In this document: piece by piece, positions 1 to 9,675 of the stretch
How positions within the stretch are numbered: position 1 is the stretch's first letter
Layout: each line of letters starts with the position of its first letter
Assembly (NCBI RefSeq): GCF_949628215.1
Contig: NC_134281.1
Span: 42,738,512 to 42,802,511, forward strand
Direction: 5' to 3'
Source of the DNA: Phalacrocorax aristotelis
Lineage: Eukaryota; Chordata; Aves; Suliformes; Phalacrocoracidae
DNA: 64,000 bases
Program-made: the position numbers and the translations under genes
The notes under the pieces: generated by a model
The model's database searches: none
The model's input: the letters and a program-made list of their open reading frames with translations, nothing else
What the model was told of the DNA's origin: nothing

Positions 1-1545
1 GGAGCCCCGAGCCTGCTTCTTGCTTTCACATTTCCAACTCTGCCAAACTGCAGCCAGCGCGGAGCCGCTCCATGAGCTGAACTTTAACCCCGCCTCGACT
101 TTCCCGCACTACGCGCTCGGCATGCCTGCCCCGCGCGCCGTTAAAGGCATAGCGCACGCTGCGCGCCCCTCCGCCGCCGCGGCCCCCGTTCCGCGCCCCT
201 CCGCGCCGCGCCGCTCTGCGCCGCGCCGCCCGCTCAGCGCTCCGCGCCGCCCGCCCGCGGGGGCGGGGAGGGGCGGGGAGGGGGCTGCGGCGCCGCCGCC
301 TCCCTCCGCCCCGCCGCCCCGCAGCGCGGGCAGCCGCGGAGAGCCGAGCGGTGGTCGGCTCAAAGTTTTCTTGTTTCGGGGTTTTTGTGGGTTTGTGTCG
401 GTTTTTTTTTTTTTCTTTTTGGTTTTTCTTTTTCCCGACGGCTGCGGGGCTGCGGCTTCGCTCGGCCCTTGGCCGGGGAGGGGGGGTCGGGGGGACCGGC
501 GCTGCGTTCACAACTTTCCCCATCTCCTGTGGCACTTGTCATTTTAAATCAAGCGCTTTATGGTCAGGGTTGCTTATTCCACTTCAGAAAAAAAAAATCT
601 AAAATAGCAGCACATCAATTCATCTGCACGTCGCACACCCACCCCCCCCACCCCCCACCCCCACTAATGAAATCGCCCCTTAAAAGTGAGGCGCTTAAAA
701 TTAAAAATACACCCGCGCCTCCTGCCACTTCTTGAGCGCATTGTTTTGGCACCGGCAACGTTTGGGTTTGGGGTTTGGAAGCTCTCCAGCCCGCTCATGG
801 GGACTTGCGGGGTGTCCCGTGTGCTGTGCGTGTGTCGAGTCCCCCCCACCCCTTGGGAATAGCGTTTCCCACCGATGCTGGAGGCAGTTTAGGCGCCCCC
901 CGCGTCCCTGCGCGCAGTTATCCGCGCGTGGGGACTGGACAGGAAAAAATCCCCTCCATAGGAGGACGCGGAGAAAAATCCCCCCACGCAGCTTGTTTAA
1001 AAGGTGGCGGGGAGGAGGCGGGTTGCGTGGGGGCGGAAGGGAGCGCAGAGCGTTCCCCTCCGCCCCCGCGCAGCCCACCCTCCCGCCGGCCGGCCGCGCT
1101 ACACCGTTCCCAGCCTTTTGCGGTTTGCAGCATTATCTTTAAGTAACTTTTGGCGCCCTTCGGGAGACTTTTGGCCGCGGGACGGCTGGCTGCGCCCTCT
1201 AGGCAGGGGCCGCGGCCAAGCGCAGCCCCTCCGCAGCCGCGGACACCCCCCCAAAAACCAAGGGGGACACAGAGACAAGAGCGAAAATACCTTCTCCCCA
1301 CACCCCGTGGTATTTTGCAGCGCTAAACGGCTGGACGCGCAAGTTATTCTTATTTTCTCCCGACTCAGCGTTTTGCTAAGCACGCTTTGAAAAAGAAATA
1401 ATTTTTTTAAAAAGCTTTTAAAAAGATTTTTTTTTTTCTCCTCCCCCCCCTTTTTGTTGGGGGGTGTTAAATCCGGAGGTTTTCGCGGCTCCGTCCCCGC
1501 CAGCGGCCTCGTCCCCGCGGGGCGCCGCCAACTTCGGCGGAAAAG

Positions 1546-1600
1546 GCAAAAAAAAAAAAAAAATCCCGAAAAAAAAAAAGGAAAGAAAGAAAAAAAAAGG
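1546..1600. repeat. Poly(dA:dT)-rich tract inside CpG island
   Basis: Two A runs of about 11-15 bases and further short A runs are separated by a few G or C bases and lie directly beside the GC-rich promoter-like segment. Rigid poly(dA:dT) tracts disfavour nucleosomes. The tract could alternatively be a degraded retroposon tail, but I see no retroposon body next to it. Confidence 0.7.
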
Positions 1601-1650
1601 CGCGCCCCTCCCCCCGGGGGAGTTCAAACGTCGCAGCACCCACCCCCGCC

Positions 1651-1720
1651 GCTGATTGGGCAGCGCTCGGAACGTCACACCGCCCCGCCCCGCCGATTGG
1701 CCCCCGCCGCGGTCCGTCAC
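1651..1720. promoter_or_regulatory. Promoter-like array: two inverted CCAAT boxes, GC box, two CRE half-sites
   Basis: Within 70 bp there are two ATTGG motifs (1655-1659 and 1696-1700), which are CCAAT boxes read on the minus strand. A tandem GC box (CGCCCCGCCCCGCC, 1681-1694) and two CGTCAC half-sites (near 1673-1678 and 1715-1720) lie among them. The two ATTGG motifs are 41 bp apart, close to four helical turns. NF-Y, Sp/KLF and CREB/ATF factors are the known binders of these motifs. Paired CCAAT boxes with GC boxes are typical of TATA-less CpG-island promoters. The transcription direction is not determined by the motifs. Confidence 0.5.
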
Positions 1721-2043
1721 ATCCCGCGCCCAGCCGCGTTTCTTTGTGCGCGGCCGCGGGCGCTCCAGACGGCGCGTACGTACGGGCGGTCCCGCGGAGG
1801 GCGGGGGGGAGGGAAATCTGTCAAGCTCAGCGGTTTTCTCAAATCCCTGAAAAAAACAAGATTGAAAAAAAAAAAGAAAAAAGGCAACCCCGGTGCAGAC
1901 ACGCGCGCCCGCGCTCCCTCCGCGCCCAGACCCCGCGCAGCTCCCGCCCAGACAATAGCTGCTGCCCTCTGCAAAAGCATGGAAATCAGGTTAAAAAGCA
2001 AAAAAAATTAGAAGTTTAAGAGGCGCCACGTACCATGGACAGG

Positions 2044-2086
2044 TATAAAGAGTACGTGAGAAACTTTACGGGGCTCAGACGATTGG
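2044..2086 (+). promoter_or_regulatory. TATA-like box with downstream inverted CCAAT
   Basis: TATAAAG occurs at 2044-2050 and a further ATTGG at 2082-2086. If the TATA box is used on the plus strand, initiation would fall around 2075, which puts the ATTGG at or just after the start site and is unusual for a CCAAT box. A chance TATAAAG in an A-rich patch is therefore a real alternative. Confidence 0.3.
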
Positions 2087-2429
2087 CTCCGGTTGTTGAC
2101 ACTTTTTTTTTCCGCGATTTTTTTTTTTTTAATAGCTAAAATAAACTTGCAACCGTTGGGAACCCGGAAGAGAATAAACGCCGCAGCCAATTGCCGCCTG
2201 CCGTTAGGGGGTTTTTTTCCCCTTGGTTTTTTGGGTTTTGTTGTTGTTGTTTTTTTGGTGACTCCCGGCCGGGGAGGCTTCGCAGTGCGGTCTGGCTGCC
2301 GGCGCTTGAAGGCGGGCCGGGGCGGGCTGGCCGGGCGCTGCCGCTGCCGCTCCCCGCTCTGCCGGGCGGGCTCCCGGCGCCTGGGACTTTGCAGAAGTTG
2401 CGAGCGATTCGGCAGCCGCCCGCCTCCCT

Positions 2430-2500
2430 CCTCCCCTCGCCCTCCTCCTCCCCCGCCCCCTCCCCCTCCTCCCCCGGCGCCCCCTCCCCCCCCCCCCCGC
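2430..2500. repeat. C-rich tract (quadruplex-prone on minus strand)
   Basis: An almost pure pyrimidine stretch of CTCC and CCCCT units ends in a long C run around 2487-2499. The minus strand therefore carries many closely spaced G runs, fitting the usual G-quadruplex pattern, and the plus strand could form an i-motif. Length errors in the C run are likely in any assembly. Confidence 0.65.
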
Positions 2501-2520
2501 TTATTTCCGCAATCGCCGCG

Positions 2521-2528
2521 ATTTGCAT
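2521..2528 (+). promoter_or_regulatory. POU octamer motif ATTTGCAT
   Basis: A perfect octamer sits in otherwise GC-rich island sequence, between CGCG and a GC-rich segment. It is the classic binding site of POU-domain factors. One 8-mer alone is weak evidence, but its AT-rich composition is unexpected in this context. Confidence 0.35.
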
Positions 2529-2720
2529 AGGAGCCCCGCACCGGTGGGGGCGGCGGGGCTCACGGCCATCCCCTACCGCCCCCCCTCCCCGGACGGGCGG
2601 CCTCCGCTGCGGGCCTCCAGCCCCCCTCCCCCCCCCCCCGCCAAGCCCCTTCCCAGTCGCGGGGGTCCTCCGCAGGGCTACTCTGCGGGAGGGCGACGGG
2701 GGGTGCTGCGGACAGCGAGC

Positions 2721-2960
2721 GCCCCTTGCACGGGTAACCCCCCCCCCCCCTTTCGTGGGCATCCCCCCCCCGCGTCGGCAACCCTTCCCGGCGCGGGGAA
2801 CCCCCACGCCTTGCACCAGCAAAGCGCCTTCGCTGCACGGGCAAACTTACCTGGCACTAGCAACCCGCCCCCCGCCTTTGCAAGGGCACCGGCCCTGCTT
2901 TGCAGCCCCCCGTGCTTTGCATGCCCCCCCCTCCCCCGCCCTTTGCACATCCCGCCGCCG
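2721..2960. repeat. Degenerate tandem array of TTTGCA plus C-run units
   Basis: About eight to ten imperfect units of roughly 17-28 bp share a C/TTTGCA core, often followed by GGGCA and then by a run of 5-12 C. They read continuously from about 2721 to 2960 and blur at both ends. The translation is low-complexity proline/alanine-rich with no recognisable domain, so I treat it as a decayed minisatellite in the CpG island. Confidence 0.55.
2845..2854 (-). other. Candidate 5' splice donor, CCAG|GTAAGT on minus strand
   Basis: The reverse complement reads CCAG|GTAAGT, a perfect match to the vertebrate donor consensus. The exon would lie at higher coordinates (from 2851 up) and the intron would begin at 2850 and run leftward. 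It lies inside CpG island 1, where a first exon is plausible. A second minus-strand GTAAGT (intron side 3106-3101, preceded by CCGT) lies about 255 bp upstream in the same orientation. No coding frame supports either site, so any such exon may be 5' UTR or non-coding RNA. Confidence 0.3.
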
Positions 2961-3110
2961 GGGTGCGGTGCGGGTGCGGACCCCCCCCCCGCGTTGGCGG
3001 CGGCCGGGCAAGCCCTCGGCGGGGGAGGAACTTTCCTTCCAGCAGCGCGGCCGTGTCTGGCAGCAATGCAGCAGCCGAGAGCCGAGCTGCAAAGTCTCCA
3101 ACTTACACGG

Positions 3111-6100
3111 CACCCCTAAAATAGTCCTGATTTCATCCCTGAAAGGATTTCCTGGCTTTGTGTGTCTTAACTAGCCTTGGCCATTTTTGTAGAATAACCC
3201 TATTATTCACAGCTCCGAGGGTACAATCTGCTAAAGTCACTTAATAAAAAAAAAAAAAACCAAAAAAAAACCTTCAAAGGGCGTGAGAAATAAAGGCAAA
3301 CAAACAATTGTCTGAGGCTCTCAGCTTCCCTTCATCATGGATACCCGCTTCATTAACAGCAGAAGCATTATATTCTTAAAACTGGAAGCCTCAAGACACG
3401 TGATAATACTGCAAAACTAATTTGGGGGGGGGGAAGGCAAGTTAATTTGAAGGTTAATTACTATTTTTTTACAATAAAGTGAGACTTTAAGTCACACAAC
3501 TTAACTCGTAACTTAATGAGTGACGTGGGTATCCCTCTGGATTTACTGCTTTTAATTGACTCTAGCAGGTATTTGAAGACACAGGGCTGCAGCCCCAGCG
3601 TATTGAGCAGAGAGAGGGAAAAAAGAAATAAAGAAAAAAACCCTCAGACAGTGATTTTCAGTTTCAAGTTTGGGAGCCTCAGACCTGCGCTGATGACAGC
3701 GGGGCTCCATACGCGGTATGTCTTAACCTCCTGGCAGCGGCTCTGCTTTCTCGGTTACCTCCTGGTGACCCCTCTGAAGGAGCCCGCCGATTCCCAGCGG
3801 TCTGGAGACCACAGGTTGGAAACCACTGGTTTTGCATAAACTTCTGTTATTCGGTGCAGGCTTAGGTTGTGAGGGTTCCTCTTAGCAAATTGTCGAAGGA
3901 TGATGTGTACTGCATAAATTAAAACATCATGTTCCCTTGCCATGTGAAAGCATTATTAAAAGAAGCATAATAAGGGATTTCCACCATGTTATCAAGCGTA
4001 CAAAGAAAACTCCGAATGGGAGGGATGGCTGTCATCAGGGTAGAACAAGCTGGGATTTTGGAGAGGCTTGAGAAGCGCTTTGAATAGCCCGTCAGTTGGA
4101 CAAGGATCAGCACTGACAATAGCTGGTCTATATGCAGTATGGCCTGTTAACATACAGCAGCAATCATTAAAGGCCTGATCCTGACAACAGGGCTCTTCAG
4201 GGCCCTGAGCAATGTTAGTGGCTCTGGGAGAGCCACTGTGGCTGCTCGCCTGCCCTGGGGTCAGCTTCACTCCACTGAGAGCCAGAAGCCCCCCGAAATC
4301 ACCAGGGGCTCAATCCTGACCCCCTTTCCATCAAGACCTTAGAGCCACGCGCTGCTATGACTTACATGTCCAAAACTATTTAGAGACTTAAATGCCATTA
4401 CGGTTGATGGAAATCAACACGCAGATGTTTCTTTGTCATCCCACAACCCACTAAGGAATTAGCTACAAATCCCAGCAGAAATGTCGTGGAGGAGCCGTAG
4501 GTCAGTGCCGTGCCGTGCCTAACCTGGTCCTGCCATCCTTCATGAAATTTATATCGGCCGAAGATACTACAAATGAGAGTACTCTGTAAGACTCTCTCCG
4601 GGGGAGAGATTGATTTATTATTCCACACTTCCATAGAGAACCGAGCATAATGGGGTTTTGCTCCTCAGTCTGAAGGCTCCAAACCATAATGCAATATAAA
4701 TAAGCATCACGGTCGTGCAAACACTGCGTCACCCTTAAATAGGAGGGCAGGTGGACAGAAGCTTCAATCTCCAGGCTCCAAAGTTCAATGGGTAACCTAA
4801 ATAAGCAGACTAATACATTTGATGAACATTCTCACCGTACACCACTACATATGTGTGAATAATAATGTTTTTGCATGCAGCGTTTTCTGCCGCCACCATG
4901 ACTCCCAATAGGAGAGCAGGGAGGATGAAGAGGCTCCGCAGTCCCCATCTGACAGATGAGGGTGGCTGCACCAGAATTCAGGGTCTGGGCCATAGGTGCA
5001 TCGCCAAAGCCATATACATGTGGGGATGGGAATTAAAGTAGTTGTGCTAAGCACAAGTGGGAATAACTGCACTAAAAATTTGTCAGTCCTATCCCTTTCT
5101 CTGTGAAATCTCCAACTTCAACTGTGAGGTACTGGAGGCACTGCTGCCTGGCACGGCCGTACGTGGGGCGCTGGCTCCGGAGCTGAGCATATCGCAGAAA
5201 TGCCTGCACACTTGTAATGCATTTCTACACGGTCTTGAGCCTATTGCGAGATGCATTGGGGAGGAAATAACTTCCCGGCAAAAGTGTGCAGGCTAGGGAA
5301 AGGAAGCAAACAGAACAGAGAGGGGTGGGATAAACAGCGTTTTCCATTTTGTTTTGCTGTAGATCATCTATAGGGGGGCATAATACACGGTAATACTATT
5401 TTACCATAAATACTGCGTCACAAGCAGAATTTAGCTGAAGAACAAAAGTATTGCAAAGTGAAAGTTCGCTGTGAAAGTGAATGCAGTTTAATAAGCTAGC
5501 TGTGATTTACTGACTGGTTTGAGCAGTGCCCGCTGGCCTGGCCCTGCGGCAGAGCCTGGCTTCACCATGTGCCAGTGTGCACCTAAAAGTCCCTGCCGAC
5601 CACGTTGATGCCACCGTCCAGCTGGATAAACCCCCCCCATTCACAACCAGGAAAGGACGTGAATACGGACAGTCGCCCTCAGATATATTTTATTTGTACA
5701 CAGTCCCACAGTGTTATCGCTGCTGGAAGATGATAGACACCTCTCACAGTGGTCCGAAATCATTCTCCAGTGATACCGAATGATTACAGCATACGGTACT
5801 GATATTGCTGTCGTCCTAAATCCAATGTTTTATCAGGGAGTTTGGCATAAACACTTTGGACCTAAGCTTACATGCCTCGATGAAAGTTTTGCTTGAATAA
5901 GCTTAGCGCAAGGGTGGTGTAAACATGGGGTGGCAAAAAATATTTATATGCCCATATACACACACATAACACATTTTAGTACATTATATATCTATGCATT
6001 GTCGTATTTATGCAATATATTTCTCAAAAGGAAAGTATGTCTTTTGTTGCCGTTTTTCATATGAGACCATTTTACATTCAGGGTTCGCTATTTAGATAGA

Positions 6101-8435
6101 AGCTGAGATTCAATACATGGTGTGAAGAACAAAGCTTAAGAATTGCTAATTGGACTTTGTAAGAATCAGGTAATACGGACTGAGGTAGGTTACAGAGAAA
6201 AGTTGTGTCTAAGAGAAAACAGGAACATAGTGCAAAAATGCCAACATCACCTACACTGCTTACAAGCAGCAGTGGTATTTTAGCCCTAATTAACATGCAT
6301 TCCCAACTGCCCTTTGCTGCGTGCTTTTCTCTGTGGTCTATAACTTTTAAAATAAGATGTGTAATATTCCCCCAAATAAATAAAATCCAAACAGCAGTCT
6401 GTTTAAGTAGTAAATGATTTTTTACATTTCTCATCTATGCTAAGGTTCTGGGAAGAAAAAATAATATCTGAGTGGCCCTTTCAGACAAAAACTCAGGCAA
6501 CTTTGTACCTAGGTTAGAGACTGGCAAGGAGGGCACGGTAACAGGTGCAGGTTTATTACCGCTTTTCTGGCATTGTGTGTGTCACACATAACTCATCTGT
6601 AAATCTCTTCCGCAACTGTTTTTTCAAAACCATTTAAGCCCTGCTGACCCAGAGCACACATGAGGTCTGATCACTTTCCTCATGGATACCGAGGAGTAAA
6701 GTTTTCCATCACAAGTTTTACTAACTCTCTTTTCTGCTGTAAAAAAACATCCTTTTCAGCCTTAAATTAGGTATTCTGTAAAACGTGGATAGGTTTATAG
6801 TCTTGATAGAAAGGACAGGCACTGTCTAATATAGCTATTTTAGAAAACGCACTTTTATCCCATAAGCTTCAAAGTAAATGAAATTTTAGGGAATAAAAAG
6901 TAATACTCTTCCACTGTGATTAGTAAATTTTCAATTCTCCACTTTTTCTAATTATATAGACAACTTCATAACGTACAAGGAGTGAGTCACAGAAGTTGTA
7001 TTTCATGTGCTAAGGTTGGCTGTAAGAACTCGAATCTGCATGAGAGACAATGCTCCTGCCTAAAAGATGTCGTAAAAAATGACAGAGTGAAGCGTACCCA
7101 GTCCGATTTGCTTGCTCTGCCTTTCCCATTGCCTACGGCTCCTTCCTAACAGCGAAAGAAATGTGTTAGTCTCAGCACCTGAAATTCTTTTTTTGAAGTC
7201 TTTATTACTGTAATTCACTGACCTGCCGCATTGTAAGCCCTGGCAATATAGATCCCTGGGATGGGCACCCTGCGCTGGTACTGGATCTCTCTGGAGAGGC
7301 TGCTTTGTTTTTGCAGAAGAGAAGTTTTCTTTAAAAAAGAAAAAAAAAGAAGTGTAATCCGTGTGGGCTGCCTGTCACAATCACTGCTCTCCTCTCTTAA
7401 CAGCAGGGAGAAGGTGAGACCATCCTCTGCTCACCCGACTGTTGTGTTAACTTCTATACTGAGCTGGGATAATTTCCATAGGGTAACCCCCGGAACAGCC
7501 TGGCGCGACGCACAGGTGGCCCTCACAAAGGGACACGCTCAGCTACGTTTTTATTTGGATTCCTGGAAAAACACATAAATCAAGACACCGCCCCACGTAC
7601 GTATGCCCGACCCCTTCGTTAACTTCTTGGATGACAAGGTTATTGCTGAGCCTGTGGAGCAGGTGTACGTACGGTCGTGAAGCTCGCGGGGAGAGACACA
7701 CAGACTGTGTTATTCCTGGCGCAGAAAATTGCAAAGCCGAGCCCCGAGATCCCCCAGCCCAGCTCCCCCCTCCTCCAGGAGGAAATAAGCATTTCCTTAC
7801 AGATATTCAATTTTTTTTATCCTCTTCAGATTCAGATTGTCACTAAATATAGAAACTCTTGTAGCTATACAAAACATGCATCGCCCCACAGCTGCTCATT
7901 TGCAATTTGTTCTGCACTTAAAAATCTCTTAATGCTACAAATAAACTTTGGGAAAGTTACATCCCAATAAACAATGAGGTGTTTTTTAAAATTACATGTG
8001 CTACTGTATTATTAGGTCTCTACCGACACTACAATTATCTTTTGAAGCTGGCAATAATGTATTAGCTGTTCAGTCAGACGCAGAAATAGACTGCTGTATA
8101 AGCCCTCTGCCATTTTTATGAATGGAAAAAATTTTAAAACATTGTTTCCAGTTTCTTCTTTGTCCGCTCCCTAGAAGGAGCCCCCTCGCCGAGACTCTTT
8201 CCCCAAGTCACTTTAATATTCATATATATTAGCCATACATTGCGATACATGATTAACTGCCCCCCCCGCCCCCCCCCGCAACAATACATATACTTATTGG
8301 ATTAACTACTCAGTCCTCGCTGGTAAGGAAAGCGGTATCCGTGAGCTCTCGCTTTTATGTGCACGTACAGTTGTAGATCTGTGGCATGAGAATTAAAACA
8401 ACAAAAAAATAATAAAAAAAAAGGTGAATAATCCC
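3111..8435. other. Non-coding stretch between CpG islands 1 and 2
   Basis: CpG is sparse and no open frame shows a recognisable family or codon pattern. The notable content is simple sequence: an A run at about 3246-3270, a G run at 3422-3431 and a C-rich tract at 8260-8278. Stretches such as 3750-3840 and 4160-4340 resemble worn interspersed-repeat sequence, but I cannot assign a family. The interval is probably intronic or intergenic spacer between neighbouring promoters. Confidence 0.6.
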
Positions 8436-8754
8436 TACGCGGGAGCGCAGTGTCCGCCGCGGCAGCCGTCCGCTCCGCGCACCGTGTGTGCTCGCCCGGG
8501 GAGCTCGCAGCCGGGCGGCTTCTGCCCGGCTTTGCCCGGTCTCCGCCCGCTCTCCGAGCAGAGGCTGCCCGGCGAGGGCGGCGGTGGTGGGCGTCGCAGC
8601 TCCCCGTCCTCCGTGCCCCCGCCGGCACAGCCTCGGCACCGCATCGCCGCGGGGAATAGAAAATAGGGGGAAAAATGGGTGGGGGAAAAAAAAAAGAAAA
8701 ACCTTTAAAATTTGCTGTTTGATTTTTGTCTGGCTTTTGGTTTTGTTTTGGTTT

Positions 8755-8817
8755 TTGGTTTTTTTTTTTTTTTTTTCGGGGGGGTGTGTGTGTGTTTATA
8801 AAATAAATAAATAAATC
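8755..8817. repeat. T run, G run, GT repeat and AAAT microsatellite
   Basis: Four adjacent simple-sequence elements follow one another: a T run of about 18, a run of seven G, a short GT repeat and four copies of AAAT. It is compound low-complexity DNA within the CpG island, and run lengths are probably polymorphic. Confidence 0.85.
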
Positions 8818-8824
8818 TCGCAAC

Positions 8825-8877
8825 CTGCCATCTCTGCCTTCTGAAACGTTCGCCAAGTCAGTGGTAGCCATTTTCAT
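8825..8877 (-). other. Possible minus-strand exon with ATG directly after a splice acceptor
   Basis: On the minus strand a long pyrimidine-rich tract (complement of about 8886-8930) leads to CTGTACCTTAG and then immediately to ATGAAAATGG. This contains two in-frame ATGs (8877 and 8871), the second in good Kozak context (A at -3, G at +4). The frame starts MKMATTDLANVSEGRDG. A weak donor (CAG|GTTGCG) would end a 53-bp exon at 8825; without it the frame runs on into low-complexity sequence to 8302. I do not recognise the protein. An acceptor ending exactly at an initiation codon is possible but uncommon, and pyrimidine tracts abound here, so chance is a serious alternative. Confidence 0.15.
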
Positions 8878-9444
8878 CTAAGGTACAGGAAAAGGAAAGA
8901 AAAATAAAAAAAATAAAACCCAAACAAAACCCGAGAAAGGAAAAAAATACGCAGGAGAAGCGCAGCCCGCGCAGGTCGGGACGGCCGCTGCTCCCGCCGC
9001 GCCGCGCCCGCGCAACCCCCGCCGCTAGCTCCGCGCTCCTCCGCCCCGCGGGCTGCGGATCCCCCCCTCCCCCTTCCCCCCCCCTTTTTTTTTCCTTTTT
9101 TTTTTTTTTTTTTTTTCTTTTGCCGCAGTCTCCGTCCGGCGCTGGGGCGAGTCACGGCAGCACCGCGCCGGCGACGGGCTGATTTATCGCTGCTCCAGCC
9201 CCGGCTCGCAATTATGTCACTCTAAATCACGTACATGGGGAAAGCGGGGAGGTTTTGGCCAGCTCGGAGGCCGCCCCCGCCAAAAAAAAATTTAATAAAA
9301 AAATGGAATAAAAATATGAATGCGAAAAGAAAAGGCAGGGGGGAGAGAAATCCAGGCGAGAGCCGGCGCCCCCCGACCCCCGCCGCAAAATAAAGTCTCA
9401 ACAAAAGTAGCGGGGGCGGCGGGCACGGCGGAGCGGGGCGGCGC

Positions 9445-9513
9445 GGAGGGAGGGAGAGAGGGAGGGATGGAGGGAGGGAAGGAGGGAGGGAGGGAAGGAG
9501 GGCGGGAGGGGGG
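9445..9513 (+). repeat. GGGA/GGAGGGA purine tract, G-quadruplex-prone
   Basis: Nearly uninterrupted GGGA, GGAGGGA and GGAAGGA units give more than a dozen G runs of three or more, with loops of one to four bases. This fits the standard quadruplex pattern several times over on the plus strand. It lies in the right core of CpG island 2, where such tracts often sit near promoters. Confidence 0.85.
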
Positions 9514-9675
9514 CACCTGGCAGCCGCCGCGCCCCCCCGCGCCCGCCCCCGCCCCCGCCGCTCCCCGCGGCGCCGCCCGGGCCCCGCTCCGCCGGCGTGG
9601 AGGGGCGCGGGGGGACCCGCCGAACCCCCCGCCCGGCCCGGTCCTGCCGGCCAGCAGCTGCAGCATCACCGGTGC

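Larger units (their letters stand above)
1..3110. promoter_or_regulatory. Large composite CpG island 1
   Basis: CpG dinucleotides are frequent through most of this block, with GC-rich cores near 60-350, 780-1340, 1480-1960 and 2270-3080. From about 3.1 kb onward CpG becomes rare, so the right boundary is sharp. Long A or T runs interrupt the GC-rich cores (near 400-435, 1546-1600, 1864-1882, 2101-2132, 2211-2262). Such islands normally mark vertebrate promoters, often of developmental regulators. I found no convincing coding exon inside it: the open frames are arginine/proline/alanine-rich translations of GC-rich DNA or of homopolymers. The block may hold a 5' untranslated exon on either strand. 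The window starts inside the island, so its left edge is unknown. Confidence 0.85.
8436..9675. promoter_or_regulatory. CpG island 2
   Basis: CpG density rises abruptly at about 8436 and falls after about 9675. The island has two GC-rich cores (8436-8655 and 8955-9675) separated by an A/T-homopolymer-rich interval containing a T run (about 8759-8776) and an AAAT microsatellite (8801-8816). A second T-rich tract lies at 9084-9120. It is probably another promoter or alternative first exon of the same locus as island 1. Its open frames are compositionally biased and match no family I know. Confidence 0.8.

Noticed and set aside
2191..3174. 327-codon plus-strand open frame in CpG island 1
   Set aside because: Its proline- and arginine-rich translation comes from C runs and the degenerate tandem array, and equally long frames exist on the opposite strand.
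3750..3840. Possible hAT-type transposon end (GGTCTGGAGACCACAGG-like words)
   Set aside because: The resemblance is limited to a few short words, and no second terminal repeat or target duplication was found.
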